Shown one piece after another: positions 36,833 through 53,378 of a DNA stretch of 64,000 bases. The number at the start of each line of letters is the position of its first letter. Position 1 is the stretch's first letter. Under the pieces are notes generated by a model that searched no databases, was not told the origin of the DNA, and saw only the letters and a list, made by a program, of their open reading frames with translations. The stretch covers positions 801,075 to 865,074 of the forward strand of contig MZZL01000406.1 of NCBI GenBank assembly GCA_002749535.1. The letters are read 5' to 3'. The translations under genes were made by a program, and so were the position numbers. Source of the DNA: Apophysomyces variabilis. Lineage: Eukaryota; Mucoromycota; Mucoromycetes; Mucorales; Mucoraceae.

Positions 36833-37621
36833 ATGAGCGCAGACGACATTGAATCGTATCAGTACCAATTAGACCAAGTTCAATTTGCGTTATCTAAAGA
36901 TCCTGATAATGAGGAGCTAAAGAGCATCGAACAGAGTCTGCAAGAGCTGATTACTCTGTCGAGTCAGCTTGAGCCGAAGAAAACGACACGATCTCCGCGG
37001 TCTGCCACTCCTTCAACACCCTCTACCAATACATCGTCTAGCCCCGTGACGGCACTGCGGACACATCAGTTTTCGGTCGGTCAAGAAGTGATGGCCAAAT
37101 GGGCCGGTGATGGTCAGTATTACCGTGCAACGATCACAGCCATTGGCGGTGCCGATCAAGTATTTTCGGTTGTTTTTAGAGGTTATCAAGAAAATGAAAT
37201 TGTGAAAGCGGAAGATATCCGAGCAATAGAGACCAAAAAGAAACGACAGGGCATCTTTGAAGACGTAGTGGTCAAGAAGAAAAAAAAGGATTCAAAACCA
37301 ACAAACAATACAGCATCAGCAGGGTCAGAAAAGAAGAAAAAGGTCAATGAGGTTGAAGTCAAGAAGAATGCATGGCTTAATTTTGCCACTGCATCAGAGA
37401 AAAAGAAGAAGAAAGTGTTACCCATCAACAAGAAGAGTATCTTCAAGACTCCGGACAACCCCGAAGGCAAAGGTAACAGATGAAAGACACCACTTATGAC
37501 AGCGCGCTGACCGTTCTGGCTTTATTCATTTTTAGTCGGCGTTGTCGGTAGTGGCCGTGGAATGACCAATTTCCAGCAGAGAGGCAAACATGTTTATGCA
37601 GGAGATGATGACGAAGAATAA
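36833..37621 (+). CDS. spf30: SPF30 / SMNDC1 Tudor splicing factor
   Basis: Nuclear survival-motor-neuron-domain splicing factor needed for tri-snRNP joining; its Tudor domain binds symmetric dimethyl-Arg in Sm proteins. ATG at 36833 opens a helix (DDIESYQYQLDQVQFAL). The Tudor domain lies at about residues 82-140 (VGQEVMAKWAGDGQYYRATI, then VVFRGYQENEIVKAEDI). A Lys-rich nuclear localisation region follows. The C-terminus has the family block KKSIFKTPDNPEGK and, after one intron, VGVVGSGRGMTNF. The stop at 37619-37621 is part of AATAAATAAA. The start at 36833 was chosen because the open frame upstream has no ATG. Confidence 0.93.
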
Positions 37622-40600
37622 ATAAAGCGCCGCGACGATTGGGACAGTGACCCAACCATTTGAAGGCAAGTTCAGGATCGTATATTGGCGATTACCAGCG
37701 GATAGTTTTTATCAGAAGATATGTACAGTAATTCGTTTCACGCTTTAAGCTATTTTGCATGTAATAAGTTGAATTATCGATACGCAGTTATCAGACCGTC
37801 TTTGGCATGCGGAAGGGTATATCTTTGGGCCTTTTCTCTTCAATTCCTTTCTTCTCCTTACAGGGAGAAAATTGCTTGGTAAATTGTTCGCGAGAGCAAA
37901 TATGAATTTATTAACTGTCATGCCTCCTGTTATCTGAAGATTCACGGTAAACGGCTGCGAAAATCGGATCACATAGTAGGAAAAGACATGTCAGTATAAG
38001 AACGGAACATAAATTCCTGTGTTCGATTCATTAGCTGGTCTTGCCACCGTTTCCAAGGTTATAGGTAGCACTGTCGAATGGTTCGATATTCTCTGCTATT
38101 GTTCTTTTGTTGATACTTTTAACGTAAAGGTTTATATCCTTATCATTTCGTACTAAAGTTTTTAGGCAAGTTTTATCGAGCACGTAAGAGACAATGGTAT
38201 TTCGTTAAGTGTGCTGATGATTGCCGATCAAAGATCCTTAAGGATGAGCAATGGAAGAAATGCCTAAATGTTGATTTTCTTCGGGAAAGGGAACAGTGGA
38301 TATACAGAAGAGGTCATTAGCGTATCAATCAAGACAATAATACGAAATACGTACAATCGGTAAAAAAAAAAAGGCCCAGTTGCGTGTGCCAAAGCGTCCT
38401 GCGATAAGTTCCACTGATGATCGCTCTCAACTTGTCCAAGTTACGCTAACTTCTATCTTTGGTAACATGGAGGGAAATCCGTGAAACATTTAAACCTTTA
38501 CCTATCTTGGGTTCATCGTTACATTGACATGTGGTCGATAAACATGGTCAGATGTTACAAACTGCCTACAAGATAGTCATGATGAGAAAGATAGAATTGA
38601 CTAACGCGTACAGAGACCAGTAAGAGCGCAAGGTACAAGATTTAGCATATATCTGCCCGGAAGTGGCATCTCTGAAACGGGAGTGAGTCTGCATTCTGCT
38701 TGTGGATTATTTTCATGAACGCTATTTAATTTGCTAGATGTCGAAGATCGAAAGCGCGCCGAAACCCGAATGGTTGGCAATGTCCTAGTATGAGGAAGAC
38801 ATGTCTGTAGACAGTACGATGCTCTATAATGATGAATTGGGTTCCTCGTTCCTAACGGATGCCATCCGTGACGTATATAGGCATCTTCCATTGTAGGAAA
38901 TATTTAGCACTCGTGTCCTATCCGTCCTGCCATCTAAAATTAGACAACGGAAAATGTTGCTGTATAAAAAGAACTGCTTTGCAAGATTTGATTTGTTATG
39001 GATGGCACAGGACAACCAAATATGCTTACATAGAAGATGATGCGATTGTAGAATGTGGAATGGAAGAATGGAAACCTAAGGATACAGTGTTCAATGTTTT
39101 GAACGTGCAATGGAGAGAAGTTTTCCGCACACGTTGTTCCACTCGTCCGATTGGCTGTCTTGTGTCAAATGGCTCAGTCCCGCACCGATCACAGTGGCGA
39201 TCATGTGGATTGCCAAACGCCATTATGAACCTGACTTAGTAGGAGATAGCGACGGTGTGATTGTATTCATATGTGGCAAAGGATTACAAGTAGACAGAAC
39301 ATCAATTATTTTAACATCTTATGCACTTTGTTCTGTAAGGCCACTTGGGATATTTCTCCGTCTAAAATTACTGACACCCAATCCCAGTGCTTTAAGCTCC
39401 ATATCTCAGGAGTCTGCAGGGGTACTTTTTTTGGCCTAAGATCTGACACTCACCCAATTTCAAGCGGAGTTAGCTCATAAAGAAAACATTTCCTCCTATC
39501 GAATGTGTTGGATAATTATGCATGCAATTTCGAGCATGTCCTTTCATTTATCACCCATTGACGCTAAGGAGATGTTGTCTTTTAGTTTTATTCGTACATA
39601 TACCATACCATAAACCAGACAATTTGTACATAATCCTATTTTACTTATTTCCTGATTGTAGTGTTGCCAGTGATTTGGGCATCGATTCAATGAACAGTAT
39701 AATCGAAAATTTCTTTACAAATAATGTGTGAATATTCATTTTCACTTTTCTAGTTTTTGATCTCCCGTCTATTTATTCATCGGAAGTGGCAGTCGTTTAA
39801 ATGGGTACACCTCAGCTGTCGACGCCATCAGCACCTCACGCTACATAAACAGAGGCGTGAAAGCGGCTCTAGCATAGGTTTGGGCATCTTCCAGGGGTAT
39901 TCTATTTGCAGATAGAAGGACGTTAGCAACGTCCGATCTCAGCAATGCCTTGGCTGAAAAAACTTGGTATTCCCGATGTCACTGTTCCTTGGTAAGTTTG
40001 GCTCCCATCACAAAACGTGTATATTGTTCTTTTAGTCACAGGTAAGTCTTAGGGTTGCAGACACTGCTCAATTCCTCGCTTGACTCTCGTATTACATTCA
40101 CGAACTCACTGTGCCTTCTCGCGTGTATTTATCATTTGCTGTTATTCGGTTTATTCAACATCTTCGTGGACAGTGTGTCTTTGCTCCATTTGCTTCGAGA
40201 AAGCGTTACCCATCCATCCTTTATCAGCATCATGCGGTAACAGGTAAACCAAAATGTGGCCCGTTCTTTCTTTTTCTAGCGCAAATTGAGGAGGAACGTG
40301 CTGCAACCTTGCATTGCGCTCTACGACGGGGAAGAGCAGGTACAAAATGGGTTTGAATCCGTAATTTTTCTTCGAGCTGTCGCAGCTTGTTAAGGTTATC
40401 TTGCCCAGATAGCCATGCCATGGGAAGATAAGCATTTGTGATCGTCATCCTCCTTGGAATTGATCCCTCCTCTCCCCCCATTCCCCTGCAAAATACGTCT
40501 GAATGCCCTGTGTGGACATGTTGAAATCAAGGCAAACTTTATGGTCAATAGGCTTCCTATGATCGAGTTCAGTTAAGGCCACCCTCGTTCTTCCAGGTTC

Positions 40601-40837
40601 CCACTTGTCTTTTTTTCCTTCTTTTTGCACATCGTGCTCCTTGATGACCATCAGCGCCACTGGATGAATGTCACTTGTAAAAAGAATCAGGAGAAAGAGG
40701 TGTTCAAAGTGTTTATTTCAAGGTTTCTTCGGTTCATGGTGCCTCTGTGCTTTTTATGGTTTATTTATAGACATGTATTACATTTGTTGATATAGTCTGA
40801 AAGTCCCAAGACATGCCTCTAAACCATTGCCCTTTCG

Positions 40838-40880
40838 TAGAGAGAGAGAGGCACACACAGAGAGAGAGATAGACAGAAGG
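40838..40880. repeat. (GA)n / (CA)n compound microsatellite
   Basis: GAGAGAGAGAG, then CACACACA, then GAGAGAGAGA in the 5' flank of the SDS3-like gene. Confidence 0.85.
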
Positions 40881-41174
40881 TGTTGTGGTGAGTGACAAGG
40901 GAAAGAAAAAGGATTGTGACCGTCATGATGTGTTACCATTTTCGGTCTCCCCCTCTCCCCCCAACTTTTATTTTCTGGTGCGTTGGAGCCTCATTGTTGA
41001 ATCCAACCTAAAGAGTCCGCTTCCCTTTCTTTTTCCTCTTCTTCTTCTTCTTCTTACTCTCTTTTGGCTTACCTTCTTTCTCTATCCACGAGCCTTATAG
41101 CTTCTGTCATTCTTAATATCACATCTGGTTTCCCTTGTCATACGCATATCTCCCCCACATACAACATAACGCAC

Positions 41175-41214
41175 GTATATATATATATATATATATACAT
41201 ATATATATACACAC
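41175..41214. repeat. (TA)n microsatellite
   Basis: Two nearly perfect TA runs (about 11 and 5 units) separated by one C, then ACACAC. It lies about 100 bp before the SDS3-like ATG, so it is probably in the core promoter or leader. Confidence 0.9.
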
Positions 41215-41304
41215 AGCCAAAAAAAAAAAATTAGATAGAACACAGCAATCCGCAACTCTTTTCTTCTGCCTTACATCCTATCTTTTTTTTTTACTTGTTT
41301 TGTG

Positions 41305-42905
41305 ATGTTACCACAGTTTGGTTATATCGTCGCCCAAGCCGGAGCCGACTCGCGCCCACCTCCACCCCCGGCCTTACCACCACTTAGCAAGCATTCGCCA
41401 TTTGCATACCCACCTCCACCTCCGTCTGTGTCTCATGAACCTGCAGCGTCCTCCTCCTCATCCGGTCCGATCAGCTACACTCCCTATTACGCGCGACAAG
41501 CTTCCCCACTACCTACCTCATCGTCGTCTTCGTCCTCAGTGGCCATACTACCTCCCCCTCCACCCACTTACGGTGCAGGTGACTATTACGCCAAATCCGT
41601 GGACACAAGACCTCAACCGTGGCAAACGGAGAGTTATCGCGCATCACCGCCTACCTGGTACACTCCGCAACCTTATTTTGACCCCCCTCCCTCTTCGGAC
41701 GACCCATATCATTCGCAATATGGCTCCCGATGGCATGGTAAGGGTAGTTGAAAAAAAAAAGAAAAACTTTGGTTCTGGTGTTAAAATTTTGTGGTGCGGT
41801 CTGGTTTACAAATGATCCTTTAGATGAATCACCGATCGATGAATTAAACGAGACACAAATGTACCGCAGGTTACGGGAATACAATGATCTAATGACTTGG
41901 ATGGACAACGAGTTCTGGGAACAAAGTGAAGAGTAAGCGTCTCCCCCAAACAAACAAAACCAGTCGAAGCAATTCACTATCTGACATTCTCCTTCCCAGA
42001 ATCTATCGAGAAAAATTACAATCTTTACAAGAAGAACTAAGACATATACAAGAAGGTACCTCTATCCTTATCAACAGTTTCTTTGTTAATTCTTTTCTTG
42101 GCTAATTCGTTTACAGGAACTCATTCTGGTTTCAAGGAAGTCTTGTCGGACCTTGAACATAAGCGTGAACAAACCATTGCAGACGCCGAGTGTTTTATGG
42201 AATATCAACTGACATTTGCAGAACAACAGTACGACCAAGACATGGCCACAGTCGAAGATGAATATGAGGTATGTAAACATAACGAAAAGAAAAGCTTAAT
42301 TGACAATCTTTTTCATTTCCTTTGTGTTGGTGTATAATCAGAATGAACGTCGTAATTTACATGATACACTGATGGCAGCCATGGAAGAACGAAGAAAGCA
42401 AATCAAGGAAGATAAAGATGAAGGAATTACTGACATTGAAGGTAAATTATTCTTCCGTTGTACCCTTCTTTATTCTTGCGATTGTCTGCATCTGACAACG
42501 CGGCTTATTAGAATTATTCCGCGAGGCATATTCGCGGGTCAGTCATCGACGAACGCTACGTAAACGAACACCTTTTGATAAACTGAGCAATGGTACTTCC
42601 ACACGTCCCGAAGCAACCAGGCGGAGGCAAGGTAAAATGACAACAGCAGCAACATTTCTATTTGCAAAGTGAATATAAACACGAGCCTTTTATAAAGTTC
42701 GGACAAGCTCACCGCATAACATCAATGCCCAACCGACCTCCAAAGAGGAAGAAGAACTAGAGTCAGATTTCATGAGCATGAAAGTATGTTTATTTTGAGT
42801 TTTATTTTTTGCTTGTTGTACACATGAATACACTAAACTTTAATTTCACAGGGCATTCTCCCGGCGAGAAGACTGAACGCGTCCGGTACGACGTCAAGAC
42901 GATGA
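41305..42905 (+). CDS. SDS3/BRMS1-family subunit of a Sin3-HDAC complex
   Basis: Nuclear co-repressor subunit; the Sds3-like coiled coil bridges Sin3 and the Rpd3 histone deacetylase. ATG at 41305. The first ~145 residues are Pro/Ser/Tyr-rich (PPPPP runs) and probably disordered. The Sds3 domain follows over several exons: EIYREKLQSLQEELRHIQEG, HKREQTIADAECFMEYQLTF and NERRNLHDTLMAAMEERR. The next exons give ELFREAYSRVSHRRTLRKR and a short C-terminus ending NASGTTSRR, TGA at 42905. About seven introns, one or two near 100 nt. The Pro-rich N-terminus is unusual for yeast Sds3. Family call rests on the coiled-coil pattern. Confidence 0.78.
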
Positions 42906-44792
<1,887 letters not shown>

Positions 44793-45172
44793 AGGCCAAT
44801 GACAATATATATGTATATATATGTAGAATATAATAGGTGTATGTATTTAAAAGAAAAGAAAGAAAAGAAAAAGAAAAAAAGTGGAAAAGAAAAAGTGAGG
44901 TAAGAATGGGAAAGAAAATGGACGTCTGTATATGCGAAATTTCCCTCCCCGCGAAATAGACGTAAATCACACCACTGTCACGCTACCTTTGTGCAAGTGA
45001 TCCGTTGGGTGATCTCGTCTACGCAGTGCCAAATACATGCTTCCTTCGTCACGCGTGGCACAGTTTGATCGTCCTACGCCAAATCAAAATAAAAAGAAAG
45101 GAAGAACGACCAGAAAAAACAAGAGCCCAAGTTGAGTATCAAAGAAGATCAGAGTATCCGAGTCCCCATTTT
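44793..45172. other. short spacer with TA-rich repeat; possible extra lectin exon
   Basis: TATATATGTATATATATG near 44806-44825 lies just before the PA-TM-RING start. A conserved-looking open segment (about 45076-44994 minus) follows a TAG acceptor and may be the last exon of the lectin gene, but the reading frame that looks most protein-like does not match the donor phase. Confidence 0.35.
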
Positions 45173-45663
45173 CTATGTGCTTACCAGTCCATATTCTGGA
45201 TAACTTTCTAATCGAAGATACCCCTCTTTCCAGGTCCACCGTTGACCGACGGCTTCGTCATATTTCAAACGAGTCGCTTGAACTATACATTGACCTTCAC
45301 AATGTGGCATCTTCTTGACAGCTAAAACTGTGCGTACCAGAAAGCATAGCAAGTATCAACACATCATGATGCATTTATTTATACTTCTTCCATTACCACA
45401 TCCAGAAAGTTTATTGACCAAAAACCCTCGGTCATAACTCCACAACTGATGATCGCCTTGCGTATTAGGACGTAATTCGATCCTTGCAGGTGGCTAAGAA
45501 AGTAAACCAGAACCCCTCGTTCTTTTAACAAAACAAAGCAGCACAAATAGGAAATAAGGGTCTGCTTCTTTACCTGAAACGACATGCTCACCACAGTCAA
45601 GACATGTTGGTGATGAGAAGGTGATTCTATGTAAAACCAACCTTCTGGAAATGGTGTGCTCAT
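45173..45663 (-). CDS. ricin-B-like (beta-trefoil) lectin-type protein
   Basis: Small soluble beta-trefoil protein of the ricin-B-lectin type, without a signal peptide. ATG at 45663. Exon 1 encodes GWFYIESPSHHQHVLTV. After a GTAAAG donor and a CTTAG acceptor, exon 2 reads PPARIELRPNTQGDHQLWSY (the QxW element of repeat 1), then GFLVNKLSGC. Exon 3 gives VLAVKKMPHCEGQCIVQATR and QRWTWKEGYLRLESYPEYG (QxW of repeat 2). The third repeat is not resolved. Reading through the donor gives a TAG at 45173, while a GTAAGC donor there suggests one more exon near 45.0 kb. Sugar specificity is unknown, and cytosolic fungal proteins with this fold are common. It lies in tandem with the PA-TM-RING gene. Confidence 0.65.
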
Positions 45664-46534
45664 GAAGACCCAACTTTACTTCATTCCTTCCCTTTCACCT
45701 TTCAAATTTTTTTATTGCCTTGTGACCGGCGACATATCATCAAAGCCCAAGTCTGCCCCTCGATACCATTTTTTATGTTTCCCCACTCAAAGTAGACCAT
45801 TCCCACCGTTTCTTTAAGACAGAGTGCCTTTTCTTCTTCTAAAAGAAGGAAAAAGAAGTCGTTCCTGAAATCGGAAATTCGCACGGCAAAGATTTTGAGG
45901 GGAAGAGGTAACTCAAGTGATAAAAGGAGAGTTTCGGAAGGCAAGCCGAACACAGGATCCCAACCTAACCAGGAACCTAAAATGCTTGGTATCTTGACTT
46001 AAACTAACCTATGTCATCCAATACAGAACCATGAATGGATGCTTTGCATATAAACGTCATCTACATGACCAGTTGGCTATAGTTTGGATGTTTTAACTTG
46101 GGCTTGTCACCCTCGGAGAATACGCACTAAAAAGAAAAACGTACCGCTACAAATTCTATAACATTCCATGATACGATCGCTTGCTCTTTCGAAAAGGAGA
46201 AACGCATATAAGCTTGGCAAAAGTTAAAAAAAAAAGAAGTAGAGCGACATCACTCTATATGCGTAGGCAAGGAATCAATCTTCCTATATGATTTTCTTTA
46301 TTGGTCACTCAGTGTTCCATGCGTGTCCCAAAAGCATAAAAGCATTTATCTTTCAACCCTCTATGGTGCTGAAAGTTCTCTTGACACAGCCATCCAATGA
46401 CCATGCAAGAAAAAAAACAAAAAGAAAAAATCACGAGTATGCCATCTCAGCTTGTTGGTATACGTCCAGAGCTTCGCACGACTCACATGGCGATTTTTGA
46501 CGGATTCGATCGATATGCCATGGTCCTTTGCTCC
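45664..46534. other. intergenic region
   Basis: 871 bp between the pop5 3' end and the lectin start, both minus strand. Contains A-tracts; no gene recognised. Confidence 0.5.
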
Positions 46535-47150
46535 TTACACGTCAGAAATCTGTTTGATTTGTTTCTCGGATGCCTCGATTTTGTCGATCACGCTATAAAC
46601 CTTCCCTACTCAAGAAAAGAAAGTCAGAAGCGATCAGTTTCTCTCTCTCTTTTCTTCTCCTTTGTGTTTCATTTTATATACCTTTAGCTTCCATTTTCAT
46701 CATTTGCTCGAGGTATAAATCAGCATCTCGTTGTATTGCTGTTTTCTGGATAAAAATAATGGTTCCAGAAACATGGTGTACTTGAAAAGAACAAGGAAGA
46801 TTATTGATCGTCTTGATAAAAAACAATGTCGCCAAATACATATCCAAATAATCGCGTGGCACTCGCAAGATACCCATACGCGTCTCAGGATTATACCATT
46901 TCACTGTAATATAAATGTATATCATTCATAAACGTCCCCTCACTATATGATAGACTGCGTTACCTCCTGCACTCCATACCATGCCACTACCAAAATCACC
47001 ATAGTTCATATTGATCGCCTGACGAATGGTTGATGTAATGTCTTCCTCTGTCACGCCGAATGTTGTCCTCGGAAATGACACACGGTTATCTTCAATCACT
47101 GGATCTTCTACAAGCTCGAAGAGAATCCACCTATTCTTTAACCGCACCAT
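46535..47150 (-). CDS. pop5: RNase P/MRP subunit POP5
   Basis: Small protein subunit shared by nuclear RNase P (tRNA 5' processing) and RNase MRP. ATG at 47150 gives MVRLKNRWILFELVEDP, the family start. Exon 1 continues ITSTIRQAINMNYGDFGSGM. Exon 2 carries VKWYNPETRMGILRVPRDYL and FQVHHVSGTIIFIQKTAIQR, the hallmark SGT block. A third small exon gives KVYSVIDKIEASEKQIKQI and a TAA at 46535. Length about 160 aa, normal for Pop5. Two introns. Confidence 0.94.
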
Positions 47151-50659
<3,509 letters not shown>

Positions 50660-51709
50660 TAATATTCTTTGCATCGCTCACAGCCCCACACCCTACATTC
50701 TCACATTGTCCATACCGTTTATCCTTATCCTTTTTTAACATTGCTTATTGTTCGTTTTCCTTTTTTTTTTCTCCTGGCTATTCTGACTACAATATAGTAC
50801 AGCGTATATCATCCTCATCAAGGCTTATTAAAATCTTAGTGACAGCAATGGTGCCAATTTGGTAACCTTGGATATCGGGGCCTTTTTAGTCTTTTCTTTA
50901 CCTAAAGGTGAATTCACATATATTACACTGTGATATCACTGATAGCGAACCGCGCCGAAGCCGAGGTTTCTATTTAAAACGCGCCTTATGCGCTCCATAC
51001 ACAACTCCAGTTAATCATCAAAGGTGTAGATTATGCAAGGTGTCTTGCGGGTAACCTGATGCTCCGTTTCCCTACCAGGTCCCGGACCATGGACCAAAAA
51101 GCTTCGGTCAGATTAAATGTTTCCACGCAAAACACAGCCGCGATACGTTGAAAGAAAACATCTCTTAAAGCTGTACCCACCGCTAGCTAATTATACTTTC
51201 GTGCTCTAACCACAACTGTTCATATTTGGCATAGTTCAAACTAAATAAATAACATTGGCTCATTAGAACCATTACGGCGACAAAAACAATAGCAGTTCTT
51301 CCAGAACACAGAAAAAAAATTCCCACAACCTGGGAAGTTTTCGCAGACCACAAAAAGTTTTTGTCCAGCTTCGGAGTGAAACGGCTTAAATGTGAATGCA
51401 TCATGCAGACCTGCTATGTCATGCGTACTTCAGATAACAAGGAGGCCTGTTCACTATGGTAACTAAAGAACAGCTATTGATACGTACATGGAAGTAAGAG
51501 ATAGGAAGCAAGGAAACGTTGTACGCGTTAATGGAACAAACTGCTTTGTGCACCATACAATACTTGGCTGGTACGAAAGGCAAACAATGCGCTTGGTAGC
51601 GGTTTGCATGGAAAACAGTTTTTAAAACTCACCAGCCCTCTTGATGGTGTAAAACATTTCTCGTTCGGACACGTGTAGCTCGGTTGCTGCTTAGTTCGTT
51701 CTGTTCTTC
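50660..51709. other. intergenic region
   Basis: 1.05 kb, T-rich just after the glycerol kinase stop. No gene recognised. Confidence 0.5.
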
Positions 51710-52972
51710 ATGACAATTGCTTCAATTACATTAACTTGGCAGTACACGCAGGATACGCTCTCTACGAACTTGTACAAGTTTCTGGACTTGTGCCAGAGCG
51801 GAGAGCTGATGACCACTCTTCAAGATCCTCACCGTTTGTTGGAGTTCTATATCACAACCGATCCTTTCTTCACGGCCATCTTGTTTGTCTCGGGCCTTGC
51901 TGTCATTCATTACTTCGTCGCCGAAATGACGCTGAATTATAGTCAAGTTGGTTCGTCGAAATGAGCCTGATTTTTCTTTGTCCTTCTTACTTCAAATAAC
52001 GTTAATACCGGTTTTTTTTGTTTGTTGCAGACAAAATTTGGTCTATCACACCTGCCTTGTATGCCTGGAACTTTTTTATTCACGATTATCTTTTGACTCA
52101 TACTGTCAATCCACGTTTACTACTTGGTTCTGTCCTTGTTACTTTATGGTCCATACGACTTACCTACAATCTTGCGAGGTAAAAGAGTGGAATAGGTCTT
52201 TTTTTCTTATTGATATGCGTGGGATCCACTGTTTTCTCGGGCCAATAGGAAAGGTGGTTATGCATGGTCAGCTCAGGATTATCGTTTCCCCTATATCCTT
52301 GATCGCCTTGGTAGGATTCCCATGGCGATACTGAACCTTACATTCATCGCACCATTCCAAAACCTGCTTCTCCTCTTGCTTGTCACGCCATTGTACTTTG
52401 CAACCTTTTCCTCGACACAGCTGAATCATGTGGATATTATTGCAGCTTCATTGCAGCTCTTCTTTCTTTTAATGGAAAGCGTGGCAGATGAGCAGCAATA
52501 CTACTTCCAGACGCGAAAATATGCCATGCTCGAGTGTGCGGACAGGTCTCAATTACAAGGGGATTACAAACGAGGCTTCTTATCGGAATCAGGCCTTTGG
52601 AGATTCAGCAGACATCCTAACTTCTTTGCTGAAATGGCCATTTGGTGGAGCATGTATCTATTTTCGGTTGCTTCGGTATGGGGAGAGGCAGACGGGTGGG
52701 ATTTATGGTTGAACTGGACCATCAGTGGAGCTGTGCTTTTAACCATGGTCTTCATGGGAAGCGTTGTCGTAACAGAGGTAAGTTTTTAACAGAGAAGCGG
52801 AAGAACAAACGGAAAACACTGCACAAAAAGGCAACTAAACTATCATCAATATCAATAGAGAATATCCTCCGAGCGATATGATGAGTATCAGAATTATCAA
52901 CGCTCGGTAAGCCGAATCATACCATGGCTTCCTAGGAAACAAGATGTTACATCGCACAGAAAACAGCAATAA
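51710..52972 (+). CDS. DUF1295 membrane protein (steroid 5-alpha-reductase-like)
   Basis: Polytopic membrane protein of the DUF1295 / steroid-reductase-like superfamily, related to 3-oxo-5-alpha-steroid 4-dehydrogenases and isoprenylcysteine methyltransferase-type enzymes; the substrate in fungi is not known. ATG at 51710. Exons join across GTTGGTTC- and GTAAAAG-type introns to give TM helices in IWSITPALYAWNFFI, LLLGSVLVTLWSIRLTYNL and LNLTFIAPFQNLLLLLLV. The family signature follows: KRGFLSESGLWRFSRHPNFFAEMAIWW (NADPH/cofactor side, SRHPN). The short last exon, RISSERYDEYQNYQRSVSRI, is the expected C-terminal block, ending at TAA 52972. Length about 310 aa. Confidence 0.88.
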
Positions 52973-53378
52973 TCTTTCTTTGTTTTTTACATTTTTTCCT
53001 TGAACCTCATATGTAACCTTGGTGTTATTTATCAATAGCTTTCATTTTTTCCTTGCCTCAGATTTACATGTGATAACGGGAAATGGGATGAATCGGCTAA
53101 GTGATAATAGTTGGCGGAATGGGGTTTGGTCCATGCGTTTCTGCCAAGGCATTTAATGAGCTGTGTAACTTGCAAAAAGTATGCAACCATGAATAACCAA
53201 AAGGAAAGAGCTTGTGACATAGATTAAATGCTCCCTTTTAAGGTTGCATCTGTTATTATAACTAGGTAGTTGTGGGTAAAAGAAAAGGAAACTGATCCAT
53301 ACCGCTCTAATTTTCGGCAAGCAGAAGAAGAAGTAGGATGAAAGGGAAGAAGCGTAGGTGCAGAAATGCTATGACAAA
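52973..53378. other. convergent intergenic region
   Basis: 406 bp between the 3' ends of the DUF1295 (+) and LEA_2-like (-) genes. No gene recognised. Confidence 0.6.

Larger units (their letters stand above)
37622..41304. other. long gene-poor region with simple repeats
   Basis: 3.7 kb without a recognised gene. It holds scattered open frames (for example 38859-39239 plus, 126 codons) that are at the limit of chance. A short ATG frame at 39945 (MPWLKKLGIPDVTVP) runs into a perfect GTAAGT donor; its partner exons could not be joined. GA, CTT and TA repeats crowd the last 500 bp before the SDS3-like gene. Confidence 0.45.

Noticed and set aside
38859..39239. 126-codon + strand frame with several Cys
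   Set aside because: For about 60% A+T spacers one frame this long is expected by chance in this window; no domain, no conserved splice partners.
45702..45953. Open frame upstream of the lectin gene
   Set aside because: Starts with GTG only, and its leader-like Leu-rich start is followed by unrelated sequence; likely 5' flank.
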